Below the pieces are notes generated by a model. It saw only the letters and a list, made by a program, of their open reading frames with translations, was not told the origin of the DNA and did no database searches. A program made the translations under genes and the position numbers. Below are positions 27,138 to 36,291 of a DNA stretch of 64,000 nucleotides, in pieces (within the stretch, counting starts at the first letter, position 1; each line of letters starts with the position of its first letter). Source of the stretch: CAZWVI01 sp964637165 (GTDB lineage: Bacteria; Planctomycetota; UBA1135); assembly GCA_964637165.1 (NCBI GenBank), contig CAZWVI010000013.1, positions 12,145 to 76,144 of the forward strand, read 5' to 3'.

Positions 27138-28559
27138 GTGACAAAACCTGCTGACAAGCTAAAAACTGGCCTCGCACGCCTGGAGAAACGCCTTCGCCAT
27201 GATTGGGCTCAAGAAGCGCCGCCGTTAAGTAGCGAATTGACTAGTTACAAAAATGAATGGTTGCGCACGCTGAATCGCCCATATCGCCAGGCTACCGTGC
27301 AAGAAGTGCGTACCGCACTACTGTCTGCAGACCCCGTCCTCTTGGGCGACTTCCACACCATGCAACGCTCGCGCAGCAGTTTGGCATGGCTATTACGGCA
27401 AGTTCCAAGTGGCACTTCCCCTGCTTTGATGCTTGAGTTACTTCCGCGTTGTGCAGCCATTCCCGCCGCCGAAGCATTAAAAGATTCGAAACTGAAATTA
27501 GTCGATGGGCGTTTACTCAAAGATGTTTATTCACCTAGTTTGCGCGCCTTGGCTAAGCGCGATGGATTGATTGCCGGTGCTTGGGTCGATGAGGGTGCAC
27601 GGCAACGCGATCACTCCGCCGCCAAAGATTGGCAAGAACTTTGCCAAAAGCATCCAGGACATAAGTGGTTGCTATTTTTTGGCGATTGGCATCTTGCTGA
27701 TGGCCACTTACCGAGGGCCTTACGTCGCGTTGGCGCTAAGCCTCAGATGCTTCACCAGTCACCGGAGCCAATTTGGGAGCGCCAGGCAAATCAACTTGAT
27801 GAGCAATTAATTAAAATTTCATCAAACCACTGGGCGTGGCTGCATACTCCGCCACTTGCTCATTGGGCAAGCGCTCTGCAAGCCAATCACGATGGAAACC
27901 ACGAATTGGCCGCAGAGTTGACTGAAGAAATCGTTGAAACTTTAATCGAAGAGATTTGCGATTTATTCAAACTACCATTGCCTTCGGCCAAAGTTTGCGC
28001 GTGGCCAGAGGACCAATGGGAGAGTTTTCTAGCAACATTACCGGCAATTGAAAGGCGCGGATTCATTAGTCGAAAAGCCCCACGCGGCTTAATCGTTCAC
28101 CCGCATTTCCCGGCCATTTACACCACATCAGCTCCGGCGTTAAACCAGTTGTTGGAAGCTGCCGCCCACTGCATTGCCTGTGATTACCCAATCACTAATG
28201 GTGAGGGATTTGAACAACGCTTGGCCGCGCGCGCTTGGCGACGACTTCCAGCTAGCTTAGTTAACCAATTCCTAACTGCTCCAAATTTGAGTGAAAGTGG
28301 GACCAGGATATTGGGCCTTTCCGAGAAAACTCCAATTTATGGGGATTGGCAGGGACTACTGAGCGCGTGGAAAAAGGGCGAGGATTTCAGCCTGGACCCA
28401 GCCCAACAACTAATTGCCATTGAGGTATTTGGGGCTCAAGCTGGGTGTGCGTTGGCCAAACAGGAACGCCTGGACGCCAACTTCATTAAGCAAATATTAA
28501 TGAATGGCTTCGAATCCTTGGATTGGAGGGCGCTCGCCGCTACGATGCTGGCAGCCTAA
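27138..28559 (+). CDS. ChaN-like (haem-binding/Tiki-superfamily) protein
   Basis: 473 residues. Two motifs mark the ChaN/EreA-like superfamily: PVLLGDFHTMQRSRSSLAWL near residue 68, the counterpart of the LLGExHDxxxH strand, and LLFFGDWHLADGHLPRAL near residue 185, the counterpart of the GxxH strand. ChaN relatives bind haem or act as metal-dependent hydrolases; which applies here is unknown. The second half (about residues 270-473) is mostly helical and I do not recognise it. No signal peptide is seen, so it is probably cytoplasmic. The start is a GTG. It is followed 13 nt later by a small lipoprotein gene. Confidence 0.65.
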   Translation: MTKPADKLKTGLARLEKRLRHDWAQEAPPLSSELTSYKNEWLRTLNRPYRQATVQEVRTALLSADPVLLGDFHTMQRSRSSLAWLLRQVPSGTSPALMLELLPRCAAIPAAEALKDSKLKLVDGRLLKDVYSPSLRALAKRDGLIAGAWVDEGARQRDHSAAKDWQELCQKHPGHKWLLFFGDWHLADGHLPRALRRVGAKPQMLHQSPEPIWERQANQLDEQLIKISSNHWAWLHTPPLAHWASALQANHDGNHELAAELTEEIVETLIEEICDLFKLPLPSAKVCAWPEDQWESFLATLPAIERRGFISRKAPRGLIVHPHFPAIYTTSAPALNQLLEAAAHCIACDYPITNGEGFEQRLAARAWRRLPASLVNQFLTAPNLSESGTRILGLSEKTPIYGDWQGLLSAWKKGEDFSLDPAQQLIAIEVFGAQAGCALAKQERLDANFIKQILMNGFESLDWRALAATMLAA

Positions 28560-28572
28560 AGGAGGCTCGACC

Positions 28573-28971
28573 ATGCATACATTAATCGTAACTTTCCTCG
28601 CCCTTGGAACCCTAGTCTTTGGTAGCGCTTGCGCTGGCCCGATAGTCTATGTTGCTGGAGGTGCCGCAGTCGGTGCTTGGGCACTTGACCAAAACGAAGA
28701 CGGCTCTGGAATTATCGTTTTACCAGAACGTCCGGAAACAGTTTTCGCAGCCGCCCAACGGGTGGCCCACCGACGTGGTGAAAACATCATGGCGACTCGT
28801 GGGTCCATGCGCATCGAATTCACTTGCGATGACACAGACGTCATCATGCAAGTACTAATGGTGCCTGACCGTCGCGATGTTGCGCAATTAAAAGTTCGCG
28901 CACGCAAACTTTTCCGCGGACGCGCTGACTTGGCTGCTGATTTAGCGGCCAGTGTTGAAGCTGAACTTTAA
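28573..28971 (+). CDS. Small DUF3568-like lipoprotein
   Basis: 132 residues. A signal peptide with a possible lipobox (FGSAC, cysteine about 19 residues in) is followed by a glycine/alanine-rich segment (VAGGAAVGAWAL) and a small mixed domain of about 85 residues. The pattern 'signal, then GGAAVGA, then PETVFAAAQRVAHRRGENI' resembles DUF3568 family lipoproteins of unknown function. The start is fixed by a perfect AAAGGAGG box 7 nt upstream; a longer frame starting inside the ChaN-like gene is rejected. A strong terminator follows. Confidence 0.78.
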   Translation: MHTLIVTFLALGTLVFGSACAGPIVYVAGGAAVGAWALDQNEDGSGIIVLPERPETVFAAAQRVAHRRGENIMATRGSMRIEFTCDDTDVIMQVLMVPDRRDVAQLKVRARKLFRGRADLAADLAASVEAEL

Positions 28972-28990
28972 GCAAAGACACAACTCAAAA

Positions 28991-29028
28991 AAAAACCGAT
29001 CAAGCAGCGCTACTTGATCGGTTTTTTT
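28991..29028. terminator. Bidirectional intrinsic terminator
   Basis: A perfect 10-bp stem (ACCGATCAAG at 28995-29004 pairing with CTTGATCGGT at 29013-29022) has an 8-nt loop, seven T residues on the right and an A run on the left. It can end transcription from both sides: the lipoprotein gene on the plus strand and the fur gene on the minus strand. Confidence 0.93.
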
Positions 29029-29041
29029 ATGTCCGTAAAAC

Positions 29042-29479
29042 TTAACGCTTTCGCTTACACCTAGAACAGTATCCTTCAAGAGTGTGAACGTGGGTAACTA
29101 ATTTAAACTTGTACTTACGCACAACTTTTTTCTGCTCGGATTCAATTGTTTCATTATGGAATTCAACAATCTTGCCACAATCCAAGCAAATTAAATGGTC
29201 ATGGTGTTGATGCCCAAGAATATGTTCGTAAAGAGAATGTCCACCGCGCTGGATTTTCCCCAGGAAGCCTCCTTCGGCCAGTAAGGCCAAAGTGCGATAG
29301 ACAGTTGCGCGCGAGGCACAACTACCATCTTCTTGAGCCCATGCACTCATTTCTTCAGCACTAAAGTGCTCGTGCGTTTCCCACGCAAGCTCAAGCACTT
29401 CGCGGCGTGGCTGAGTGACGCGCATGCCCTTAAGGCGCAAAAATTGTTCAAACCGTAATATCGCTTGTTCGGTATTCAT
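29042..29479 (-). CDS. Fur-family metal- or peroxide-responsive repressor
   Basis: 145 residues. The winged-helix N-terminal half contains RVTQPRREVLELAW and the recognition helix region SRATVYRTLALLAEGG. The dimer domain carries the metal site HQHHDHLICLDCGKIVEF and a second CxxC pair in GYCSRCKRKR, which together form the structural zinc site. It could be Fur, Zur or PerR; sequence alone does not decide. Its start overlaps the purD stop by 4 nt, an unusual partnership, and it ends at a strong terminator. Confidence 0.92.
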   Translation of the reverse strand: MNTEQAILRFEQFLRLKGMRVTQPRREVLELAWETHEHFSAEEMSAWAQEDGSCASRATVYRTLALLAEGGFLGKIQRGGHSLYEHILGHQHHDHLICLDCGKIVEFHNETIESEQKKVVRKYKFKLVTHVHTLEGYCSRCKRKR

Positions 29480-30771
29480 CGGATTCTCTCCATGGCTTCG
29501 ACCCCGGCATTACCGATGTCATTACGAAAACCTTTGCCGGCAAAATCGATTTGTTCGAGTGTGGCATAGGCGCGTTTGCGGGCGGCGGAAAGGGTGTCGC
29601 CTAGTGCGGTGACAGAGAGAACTCTTCCACCATTGGTTTGAAGCTCGCCAGCCTTGCTTAACTTAGTTCCGGCATGAAAAACTTGCAATTCGTCATCACA
29701 TTCCACGTCGTCTAAACCAGTAATGGGAATACCCTTCTTGTATTTACCGGGGTAGCCTTTGGACACTGCGACTACCGTCACGCACGGGCGAGGATCCCAC
29801 TCTGGGGCTTCTAACTCTTCCAACGTTCCATCAGCTGTCGCTTTTAAATATGGCAACAAATCTGACTTAAAACGCATCATTAACACTTGGCACTCAGGGT
29901 CGCCAAAACGCACGTTGTACTCAAGCACTTTAGGTCCAGCAGTGGTTAACTTAAGGCCGGCAAAAAGAACTCCTCGAAAGCGGCGGCCTTCGTGGTTCAT
30001 ACCATGAACCGTAGGAACAAGCACCTGACGTTCGACCGCGTCGCGCGCGCGTTCACTGAGCAATGGGTTTGGCGAAATCGCTCCCATGCCACCGGTGTTT
30101 GCTCCTTCTCCACCTTCATATCGTTGCTTATGATCTTGGCAAGTCTCGAGGGGCAAAATTGTGCGGCCATCAGTTAAGGCAAATGCCGAAGCCTCAGGAC
30201 CAGCGAGAAATTCTTCAAGGATTACGGTGCGACCAGCATCTCCGTGACGACCCTCTTCCAACATTGCTTTGGTAGCGTTGCGCGCAGCTTCCAAGGTCTC
30301 GCAAATGTAAACTCCCTTGCCAGCAGCTAAGCCTGAAGCTTTGACCACTACCGGATATGCGCAGCCCCCTTCAAGGTAGGAGATTGCGGGGTTCAAACTA
30401 TTGAACACTCGGTAAGAAGCGGTGGGAATGCGATGGCGGACCATTACTTCCTTGCAAAACGCCTTGGACGATTCTAATTCAGCAGGACTTGCTTCGGGGC
30501 CAAAACAGGAAATACCCGCAGCGTGTAATTCGTCGGCCAAACCATTTGCGAGCGGGTCCTCGGGGCCAACAATCACTAAGTCCACTTTATGCTCCTTGGC
30601 AAAAGCAACAACGACTTGGTTGTTTTGCAAATCAAGTTCGACATTTTTGCCGAATTGAGCGGTACCTGGGTTACCTGGAGAAACCCACAGCTTTTTCAGC
30701 AGTGGCGATTGGTTCAACTTCCAAGCTAGAGCATGCTCGCGAGCTCCAGCGCCAATTAGTAGAATTTTCAT
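29476..30771 (-). CDS. purD: Phosphoribosylamine--glycine ligase
   Basis: ATP-grasp enzyme for step two of purine synthesis. The 431 residues show the N-terminal KILLIGAGAREHALAWKL, the GPEDPLANGLAD loop, FGPEASPAELESSKAF, VVKASGLAAGKGV, and GMGAISPNPLLS of the ATP-grasp core, plus EYNVRFGDPECQVLM. Length is normal. The neighbouring purine genes purL and purQ lie 3 kb away on the other strand. Its ATG overlaps an ATG of the divergent kinase frame on the opposite strand, so the kinase more probably starts further downstream. Confidence 0.97.
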   Translation of the reverse strand: MKILLIGAGAREHALAWKLNQSPLLKKLWVSPGNPGTAQFGKNVELDLQNNQVVVAFAKEHKVDLVIVGPEDPLANGLADELHAAGISCFGPEASPAELESSKAFCKEVMVRHRIPTASYRVFNSLNPAISYLEGGCAYPVVVKASGLAAGKGVYICETLEAARNATKAMLEEGRHGDAGRTVILEEFLAGPEASAFALTDGRTILPLETCQDHKQRYEGGEGANTGGMGAISPNPLLSERARDAVERQVLVPTVHGMNHEGRRFRGVLFAGLKLTTAGPKVLEYNVRFGDPECQVLMMRFKSDLLPYLKATADGTLEELEAPEWDPRPCVTVVAVSKGYPGKYKKGIPITGLDDVECDDELQVFHAGTKLSKAGELQTNGGRVLSVTALGDTLSAARKRAYATLEQIDFAGKGFRNDIGNAGVEAMERIR

Positions 30772-30856
30772 GGTCTATTGTGTCTTAATTTCGCTCTATT
30801 ATGACGTCGCCGGCATTCTTCTGGAATTCAAAGCTAAAAAACGTTGTGATATCAGG

Positions 30857-32281
30857 GTGAACACCCCCCGCTGGTACCACTTCTTCGAATCCTTAGAAGC
30901 TGAGCTCGCCTCATTCTTCTCTAAAAAAGATTTGCCTATGGTTTTTCGTCGAGCCGGGCGACGCTCAGCGCCTACGGAATGCGGCAACCCCGTGGACTTA
31001 TTAAAACTGGCTGGAATTCCCGCAGTTGAGTTGGATGATGAAGTGCAACTTGGATTTGGGGAAAACAATTTATGCATTGCCTCATGGTGTGCTGGATTTT
31101 TGGAAACAGCTTGCGGGACAAAAATAATTCTCAATCAGGATTCTGAGAAGACTGTATTAAGCAAAGACCCTACCGACGACAAACCGATTAGCAATCTCGG
31201 ATTCAACCTCGGCGGCAGTGGTGCTTTGCCACCATTTCAATTAGCCCAATTGCATGACTTCAGCGTTGATGCCATGCTTTTCATCGACAACCAAAAAACC
31301 ATCCGTGCTTGGAACAAAGGTGCAGAAGATATGTTTGGTTATTCGGCCGCAGAAGCGATTGGAAAACACTTTGACATACTAGTTCCTGAAGACTTAAAGG
31401 TCGCCGAAGAATTAAACGAACTTGCCCGGCGCACCGAGAAACAAGGTTCGCTAAACAATCACATAACCAGACGAACTCACAAAGAAGGATATGAGTTAAT
31501 CGTTTCACTCTCACGCTCCACCGTATTAAATCATCGCCAAGAGCAAGTTGGTTGTGCGGTCATTTTGCGCGACATCACTGCCCAAGAACGCACCAAGCAA
31601 GAACTTGCCAACGCTCAATCTTTAGCCAAGCTTGGTGAAATGTCGGCCCAAGTTGCGCATGAAATCCGCAACCCCTTGGCCGGCGTTCATGGCGCTTTAC
31701 AAATGCTTAAGCGACGCCAGGCTGATGACTCACCAGAACTTGAGATTTTTGACGACATCGCCAATGAGATCACTCGCCTAGACAATTTGGTGACCGACCT
31801 GGTTCGTTTTGGCCGACCTTCGGCAGCCCAACTCAATTCAGTTAATCTAAAGGACTGGATAAATGACTGGCTGCAATCCATGGACAATGAAGCGCAAGAA
31901 CGGGGATTCAAACTTGAACTTGGTTCTATGGTTGAAGCTTCGGTCCGCATCGACGCGCAACTACTCACCCACGTTCTGCGCAATTTAATCGAGAATTCAG
32001 TTGAGGCGGCCCCCGGAGGCGTGTGCATAAAAATTTATTGCGACAAAGAAGATGGTCGCGTCAACTTACACATAGAAGATGACGGTCCTGGAATTCCACT
32101 GGACATTCAAGCGCAAGTGCTAAATCCTTTCTTCACTACCAAGACGCGCGGCTCAGGATTAGGACTAGCAATTTGCTTAAGAAATCTACACAGTTTAGGT
32201 GGCAACTTAGAACTACTAAAGCCTAGCCAAAACACCGGCGCGCACATTTGTTTGCGCTTGCCGTTATCCGGGGGAATTTAG
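30857..32281 (+). CDS. PAS-domain sensor histidine kinase (NtrB-like)
   Basis: 474 residues from the chosen GTG. A first ~120 residues that I do not recognise are followed by a PAS domain (about 128-250, MLFIDNQKTIRAWNKGAEDMF) and a HisKA/HATPase core. The phospho-acceptor is His268 in VAHEIRNPLAG. The ATPase shows LRNLIENSVEA (N box), DDGPGIP (G1) and FFTTKTRGSGLGLAI (F/G2). There is no membrane helix, so it senses a cytoplasmic signal, as NtrB does. The frame is open to an ATG at 30770 that overlaps the purD start codon; I prefer the GTG because it leaves a divergent promoter region. It meets the NtrC-like gene tail to tail. Confidence 0.9.
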   Translation: MNTPRWYHFFESLEAELASFFSKKDLPMVFRRAGRRSAPTECGNPVDLLKLAGIPAVELDDEVQLGFGENNLCIASWCAGFLETACGTKIILNQDSEKTVLSKDPTDDKPISNLGFNLGGSGALPPFQLAQLHDFSVDAMLFIDNQKTIRAWNKGAEDMFGYSAAEAIGKHFDILVPEDLKVAEELNELARRTEKQGSLNNHITRRTHKEGYELIVSLSRSTVLNHRQEQVGCAVILRDITAQERTKQELANAQSLAKLGEMSAQVAHEIRNPLAGVHGALQMLKRRQADDSPELEIFDDIANEITRLDNLVTDLVRFGRPSAAQLNSVNLKDWINDWLQSMDNEAQERGFKLELGSMVEASVRIDAQLLTHVLRNLIENSVEAAPGGVCIKIYCDKEDGRVNLHIEDDGPGIPLDIQAQVLNPFFTTKTRGSGLGLAICLRNLHSLGGNLELLKPSQNTGAHICLRLPLSGGI

Positions 32282-33663
32282 GAATCTAACTTATATTTGT
32301 CGATTCGGTAGCGAATTTGATCGCGCTTCATGCCGAGTAAAAGTGCCGCCTTTGAACGATTTCCGTCGCAGCGATCTAAAGCCTCGACAACCCAAGCCTG
32401 CTCCAATTTTTCCAAATCTATTCCGTCTATGGGTAGACTCGGAAGCCCCGGATTTGATGCTGCACTTGTGGAAGAGTCAATCGACAAGTCTGTCACATCG
32501 ACTTGCTTACCAACACTTAGCAGAACTGCTCTTTCAATTGTGTTGCGTAATTCCCGCACATTGCCCGGCCACGCATATGCTTGCAACATTGCGCTGGCCG
32601 CACTCGTTAAAGATTGCGGGTCTTGGCCGAATTCATGGGCGAACTTATTCAAAAACAAATCGGCCAAAGGCAGTATGTCATGGCTTCGTTCTGCAAGCGT
32701 TGGAATATGAATTGGCACTACCTTTAAGCGGTAGTAAAGGTCTTCGCGGAAACTGCCTTCGGCAACCGCACGCTCAAGGTTGCGGTTTGTTGCCGCCACC
32801 ACTCGAGCGTCTAATTTCTGAAGTCGGTTGCCGCCGACGCGACGAAATTCGCGGTCCTCAAGAAGAGTTAATAACTTAGCCTGAATACTCAAAGGCAAAT
32901 CACCAATTTCATCTAGAAATAAAGTGCCACCTGCGGCAATTTCTGCCAAGCCTTTTTTACTATCACGAGCGTCGGTAAAAGCACCCTTTTCATGACCAAA
33001 AAGTTCGGACTCGAGCAGCGTTTCAGGAATGCTGGTACACGACACCGAAATAAATGGTCGGGTCCCTTCATCATCACCACAATGATGCAAAAATTTAGCG
33101 GCGAGCCCCTTGCCGACCCCACTCGCGCCGGTCAGCAACACCGTGGCAGCACCACTTCGGCCAACTTTTTCAAGCATTGCCAGTAACTGCTTGCTAGCTG
33201 GTGATTCAGCAATAGGCCAAACTTTTCCAGCGCCTCGTTGGTGCAAAACAGCTATTTTCAATAGTTCACTTCGCTCCAACGCGCGCTTCGCTGTGAACAT
33301 TAAATCATCTAAATCGAATGGCTTTGTGACATAGTCAAATGCTCCAAGTCGCATCGCCTCAACCGCGCCCTGCAATGAGCCGTAAGCGGTAATAATTAAT
33401 ACCGGCAGCTCGGGGTCATGCGCGGCGATCTCCTTTAGAATTTCTAAGCCACTACCATCAGGCAACTTTAAATCGAGCACCGCTAAATCAGGAAACTGAA
33501 GTTTCAACTGTTCCCGCGCCTCAGCCAAATTGGTAGCTTCCTCAACTTCGGCACCGGCCTCTTCAAAACAGGAACGCAAACTCCAACGAATCATGCGCTC
33601 ATCGTCAAGCACCAAGATCCGCGGCTTACTGGTTCTGAAATTAAGGTCGGCGTTTTTTTTCAT
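32278..33663 (-). CDS. NtrC-family sigma-54-dependent response regulator with GAFTDA variant
   Basis: 461 residues in NtrC order: receiver domain with phospho-acceptor Asp64 (AVLDLKLPDGSG) and switch lysine in TKPF; AAA+ domain with Walker A TGASGVGKG (178-186), Walker B TLFLDEIGDL and arginine segment FREDLYYRLKVVP; and a Fis-type helix-turn-helix at the C-terminus (DGNRSKAALLLGMKRDQIRYRI). The sigma-54 contact loop reads GAFTDA (227-232) rather than GAFTGA. It should activate sigma-54 promoters when phosphorylated by the adjacent PAS kinase. The two coding regions share the last 4 bases at their ends. Confidence 0.95.
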   Translation of the reverse strand: MKKNADLNFRTSKPRILVLDDERMIRWSLRSCFEEAGAEVEEATNLAEAREQLKLQFPDLAVLDLKLPDGSGLEILKEIAAHDPELPVLIITAYGSLQGAVEAMRLGAFDYVTKPFDLDDLMFTAKRALERSELLKIAVLHQRGAGKVWPIAESPASKQLLAMLEKVGRSGAATVLLTGASGVGKGLAAKFLHHCGDDEGTRPFISVSCTSIPETLLESELFGHEKGAFTDARDSKKGLAEIAAGGTLFLDEIGDLPLSIQAKLLTLLEDREFRRVGGNRLQKLDARVVAATNRNLERAVAEGSFREDLYYRLKVVPIHIPTLAERSHDILPLADLFLNKFAHEFGQDPQSLTSAASAMLQAYAWPGNVRELRNTIERAVLLSVGKQVDVTDLSIDSSTSAASNPGLPSLPIDGIDLEKLEQAWVVEALDRCDGNRSKAALLLGMKRDQIRYRIDKYKLDS

Positions 33664-33668
33664 ACGAC

Positions 33669-36281
33669 TTAACTGTTAAGCGTTTTACTCACAATCTCGA
33701 ACAGATCTTTGCAGACATCTTCAGATGCAAGAATTCGCTCAAGTTCGGCTTTCATTAAAGCTTGTCGGTCTTGGTCAAAGCGACGCCAAGGGCCAAAGGC
33801 GCCAGCCATGCGCGCTGAAATTTGCGGATTGATTTTATTCAATTCAATCACTCTATCGGCGACCCACCGATAACCCGCGCCATCCTGTTGGTGGAAGGCT
33901 ACGAGATTGCGAAAGAACACCCTGATTAAAGAACGCGCCTTGTTCGGATTCCCGATGTCGAATGCTTGATGTTGACGGACCGCCTCGACGCGTGCGCAGG
34001 TATCTTGGCGAGCAGCAGCAGCTTGAGCGGCAAGCCACTTGTCGATGACTAAATCTTCGGACTGCCATTTTTCATAGAAGTCAGCAATAGCTTTGTCGCA
34101 AGCTGGGTCATCAATTCCCGCTAAGCAACTAAATGCGGCAAATTCGTCAGTCATATTGTCAGCTGATTGCATTTGCGCAAGACACAAGTCAATCGCTGCC
34201 TGGTCTTCGCTGCAGGCCAAATAACCTAGGCATAAATTGCGCAAGCGGCGGCGGCCAGCCTCGCTAGGATTATGTTCAAATGCGCCAACTGGCGACAACT
34301 TCTTATATAGATCAAGCAAATCATCTTTGAGTGCCTTGGCAATTCCACAAACAACAAATTTACGCGCCTTGAAAAGTTCATCGGGGCGCACGATTTCCAT
34401 TTCCTGAGATAGCGTTGACAGGTCAGGCAAAGCCAAGGCGTAGGCTTGCAAAGATTTATCAATCCCGGTTGCATATAGAGTACTACTAAATGCCTGCAAA
34501 ACTGCATCTGGTAGTTGCATTGTTTGGCCTTCAAGTTGTGCTGCAACTAAATCCAAGACGACATTTGTGAACAAAGTCTGGCCCGCCTCCCATCTGCAAA
34601 ATGGATCTTGGTCATGCCCCATCAGGGTCGCCAATTGAGCATCACTCCAAGCAAAATTCAATTTAACTGGAGCGGAAAATCCACGCAACAACGAAGGAAC
34701 TGGTTCTTCGGGCAAACCAGTAAAACTAAAACTGTGCTCGGCCTCAAGCAGTTCAAGAATTTGTTCTTCAATTAATTCGCTGCCATCAGATGCGGCCAAC
34801 AATCCAACACGGATTGGAATGTGGAAATTATGCTTTTCATCTTGGCCAGGAGTGGCCGCACAAGACTGCTTAAAGTTAAGGGTGTAGGTGTTGGTGGTTG
34901 CATCCCACTCGCCGTTGCAATCGACGCTCGGGGTCCCGGATTGCAAGTACCAATTTTCAAATTGATCGAGCTTGACGGAATTTGCATCAGCCATGGCGGC
35001 GCGGAAGTCGTCACAAGTTACCGCTTGGCCGTCATGGCGTTCGAAGTACAAGTCCATACCTTTACGAAAGCCATCACTCCCCAACAAAGTGCGATACATC
35101 CGAATGACTTCTGCACCCTTACTGTAAACAGTCGAAGTGTAAAAATTATCCATTGCGATGTATGAATCAGGGCGAATCGGGTGGGACATTGGTCCGGCAT
35201 CTTCAGGGAACTGAAAAGACCGGAGAGTTTTTACGCTTTCGATTCGTTGCACTGCTTCGGAGGTCATGTCGGCCGAATACAGTTGGTCACGGAAAACCGT
35301 CAAACCTTCCTTTAACGTCAACTGAAACCAATCGCGACAAGTAACGCGATTACCTGTCCAGTTGTGAAAGTATTCATGGGCAATCACACCATCAATATGC
35401 TCGTAATCAAAATCAGTGGCAGTATCTGGGCGCGCCAACACGTATGCAGTGTTGAAAACATTTAGCGATTTGTTTTCCATTGCGCCCATATTGAAATCGC
35501 CAACCGCGACAATGTTATAAATATCTAGGTCATATTCCAGACCAAACTTTTCCTCATCCCACTTCATGGACGACTTCAAGCAATCTAATGCGAAATCCAA
35601 CTTAGCGACATTTTCGTGCTCACTATAAACATACAAGTCAACAGTTCGCCCGCTCATCGTTTTGAAGGTGCTGAAGACGGAGCCCAAATCACCGGCGACT
35701 AAGGCAAAAAGATAGCTAGGCTTTTTGAACGGATCTTCCCAGACGGCAAAGTGGCGACCGTTAGCCAATTCGCCCGACTCCGCCAGATTGCCATTCGACA
35801 ATAAGACTGGGCAGGACTCCTTATCTCCCTCAAGCCTAACCGTAAAAGTAGTCATTACGTCAGGTCGGTCCAAGTACCAAGTAATTCGACGAAAACCTTC
35901 AGCCTCACATTGGGTGCAATAGTTTCCGCTAGTTTGATACAAGCCTGATAGTTGAGTGTTGGCGAGCGGGTCAACTTTCACAGTAGCCGAAAAAGTAAAT
36001 TCATCGGGCACCGCTGCAATGGTCAAAATGTCGTTAGATATTTGATATTGCTCAGTGGACAACTCAACGCCATCAATAAAAATACTTAAGGTTTCAAATG
36101 CTTCGCCGTCTAATTGCAAACTGGCAGTGGCATCACCAGTGCGGCGGAATTTAATTTGCGAATCAACGATGGTGGCCGTTGCTTCCAAATTAAAATTCAA
36201 CTCAACTGATTCAATCGCAAAATCGGACGCTTGGTAGTCCTTGCGAAATTTTTCTTGAGGCTGGGGTGCGGTCAAAGTCAT
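33669..36281 (-). CDS. pepN: Aminopeptidase N (M1 family)
   Basis: Zinc aminopeptidase that trims N-terminal residues from peptides in the cytoplasm. The 870 residues are full length for PepN. The substrate-binding GAMENKSLNVFN motif precedes the zinc site HEYFHNWTGNRVTCRDWFQL, with His302 and His306 as ligands, Glu303 as catalyst, and the third ligand in LKEGLTVFRDQ. The C-terminal third is the all-helical PepN domain (RSLIRVFFRNLVAFHQQDGA). No signal peptide is seen. It is 5 nt from the NtrC-like gene and on the same strand; a functional link is not implied. Confidence 0.97.
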   Translation of the reverse strand: MTLTAPQPQEKFRKDYQASDFAIESVELNFNLEATATIVDSQIKFRRTGDATASLQLDGEAFETLSIFIDGVELSTEQYQISNDILTIAAVPDEFTFSATVKVDPLANTQLSGLYQTSGNYCTQCEAEGFRRITWYLDRPDVMTTFTVRLEGDKESCPVLLSNGNLAESGELANGRHFAVWEDPFKKPSYLFALVAGDLGSVFSTFKTMSGRTVDLYVYSEHENVAKLDFALDCLKSSMKWDEEKFGLEYDLDIYNIVAVGDFNMGAMENKSLNVFNTAYVLARPDTATDFDYEHIDGVIAHEYFHNWTGNRVTCRDWFQLTLKEGLTVFRDQLYSADMTSEAVQRIESVKTLRSFQFPEDAGPMSHPIRPDSYIAMDNFYTSTVYSKGAEVIRMYRTLLGSDGFRKGMDLYFERHDGQAVTCDDFRAAMADANSVKLDQFENWYLQSGTPSVDCNGEWDATTNTYTLNFKQSCAATPGQDEKHNFHIPIRVGLLAASDGSELIEEQILELLEAEHSFSFTGLPEEPVPSLLRGFSAPVKLNFAWSDAQLATLMGHDQDPFCRWEAGQTLFTNVVLDLVAAQLEGQTMQLPDAVLQAFSSTLYATGIDKSLQAYALALPDLSTLSQEMEIVRPDELFKARKFVVCGIAKALKDDLLDLYKKLSPVGAFEHNPSEAGRRRLRNLCLGYLACSEDQAAIDLCLAQMQSADNMTDEFAAFSCLAGIDDPACDKAIADFYEKWQSEDLVIDKWLAAQAAAARQDTCARVEAVRQHQAFDIGNPNKARSLIRVFFRNLVAFHQQDGAGYRWVADRVIELNKINPQISARMAGAFGPWRRFDQDRQALMKAELERILASEDVCKDLFEIVSKTLNS

Positions 36282-36291
36282 GAGCTAGATT

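Noticed and set aside
30770..30856. ATG at 30770 as the kinase start
   Set aside because: It overlaps the purD start codon on the other strand, leaves no promoter for either gene and adds residues unlike the family; kept only as an alternative.
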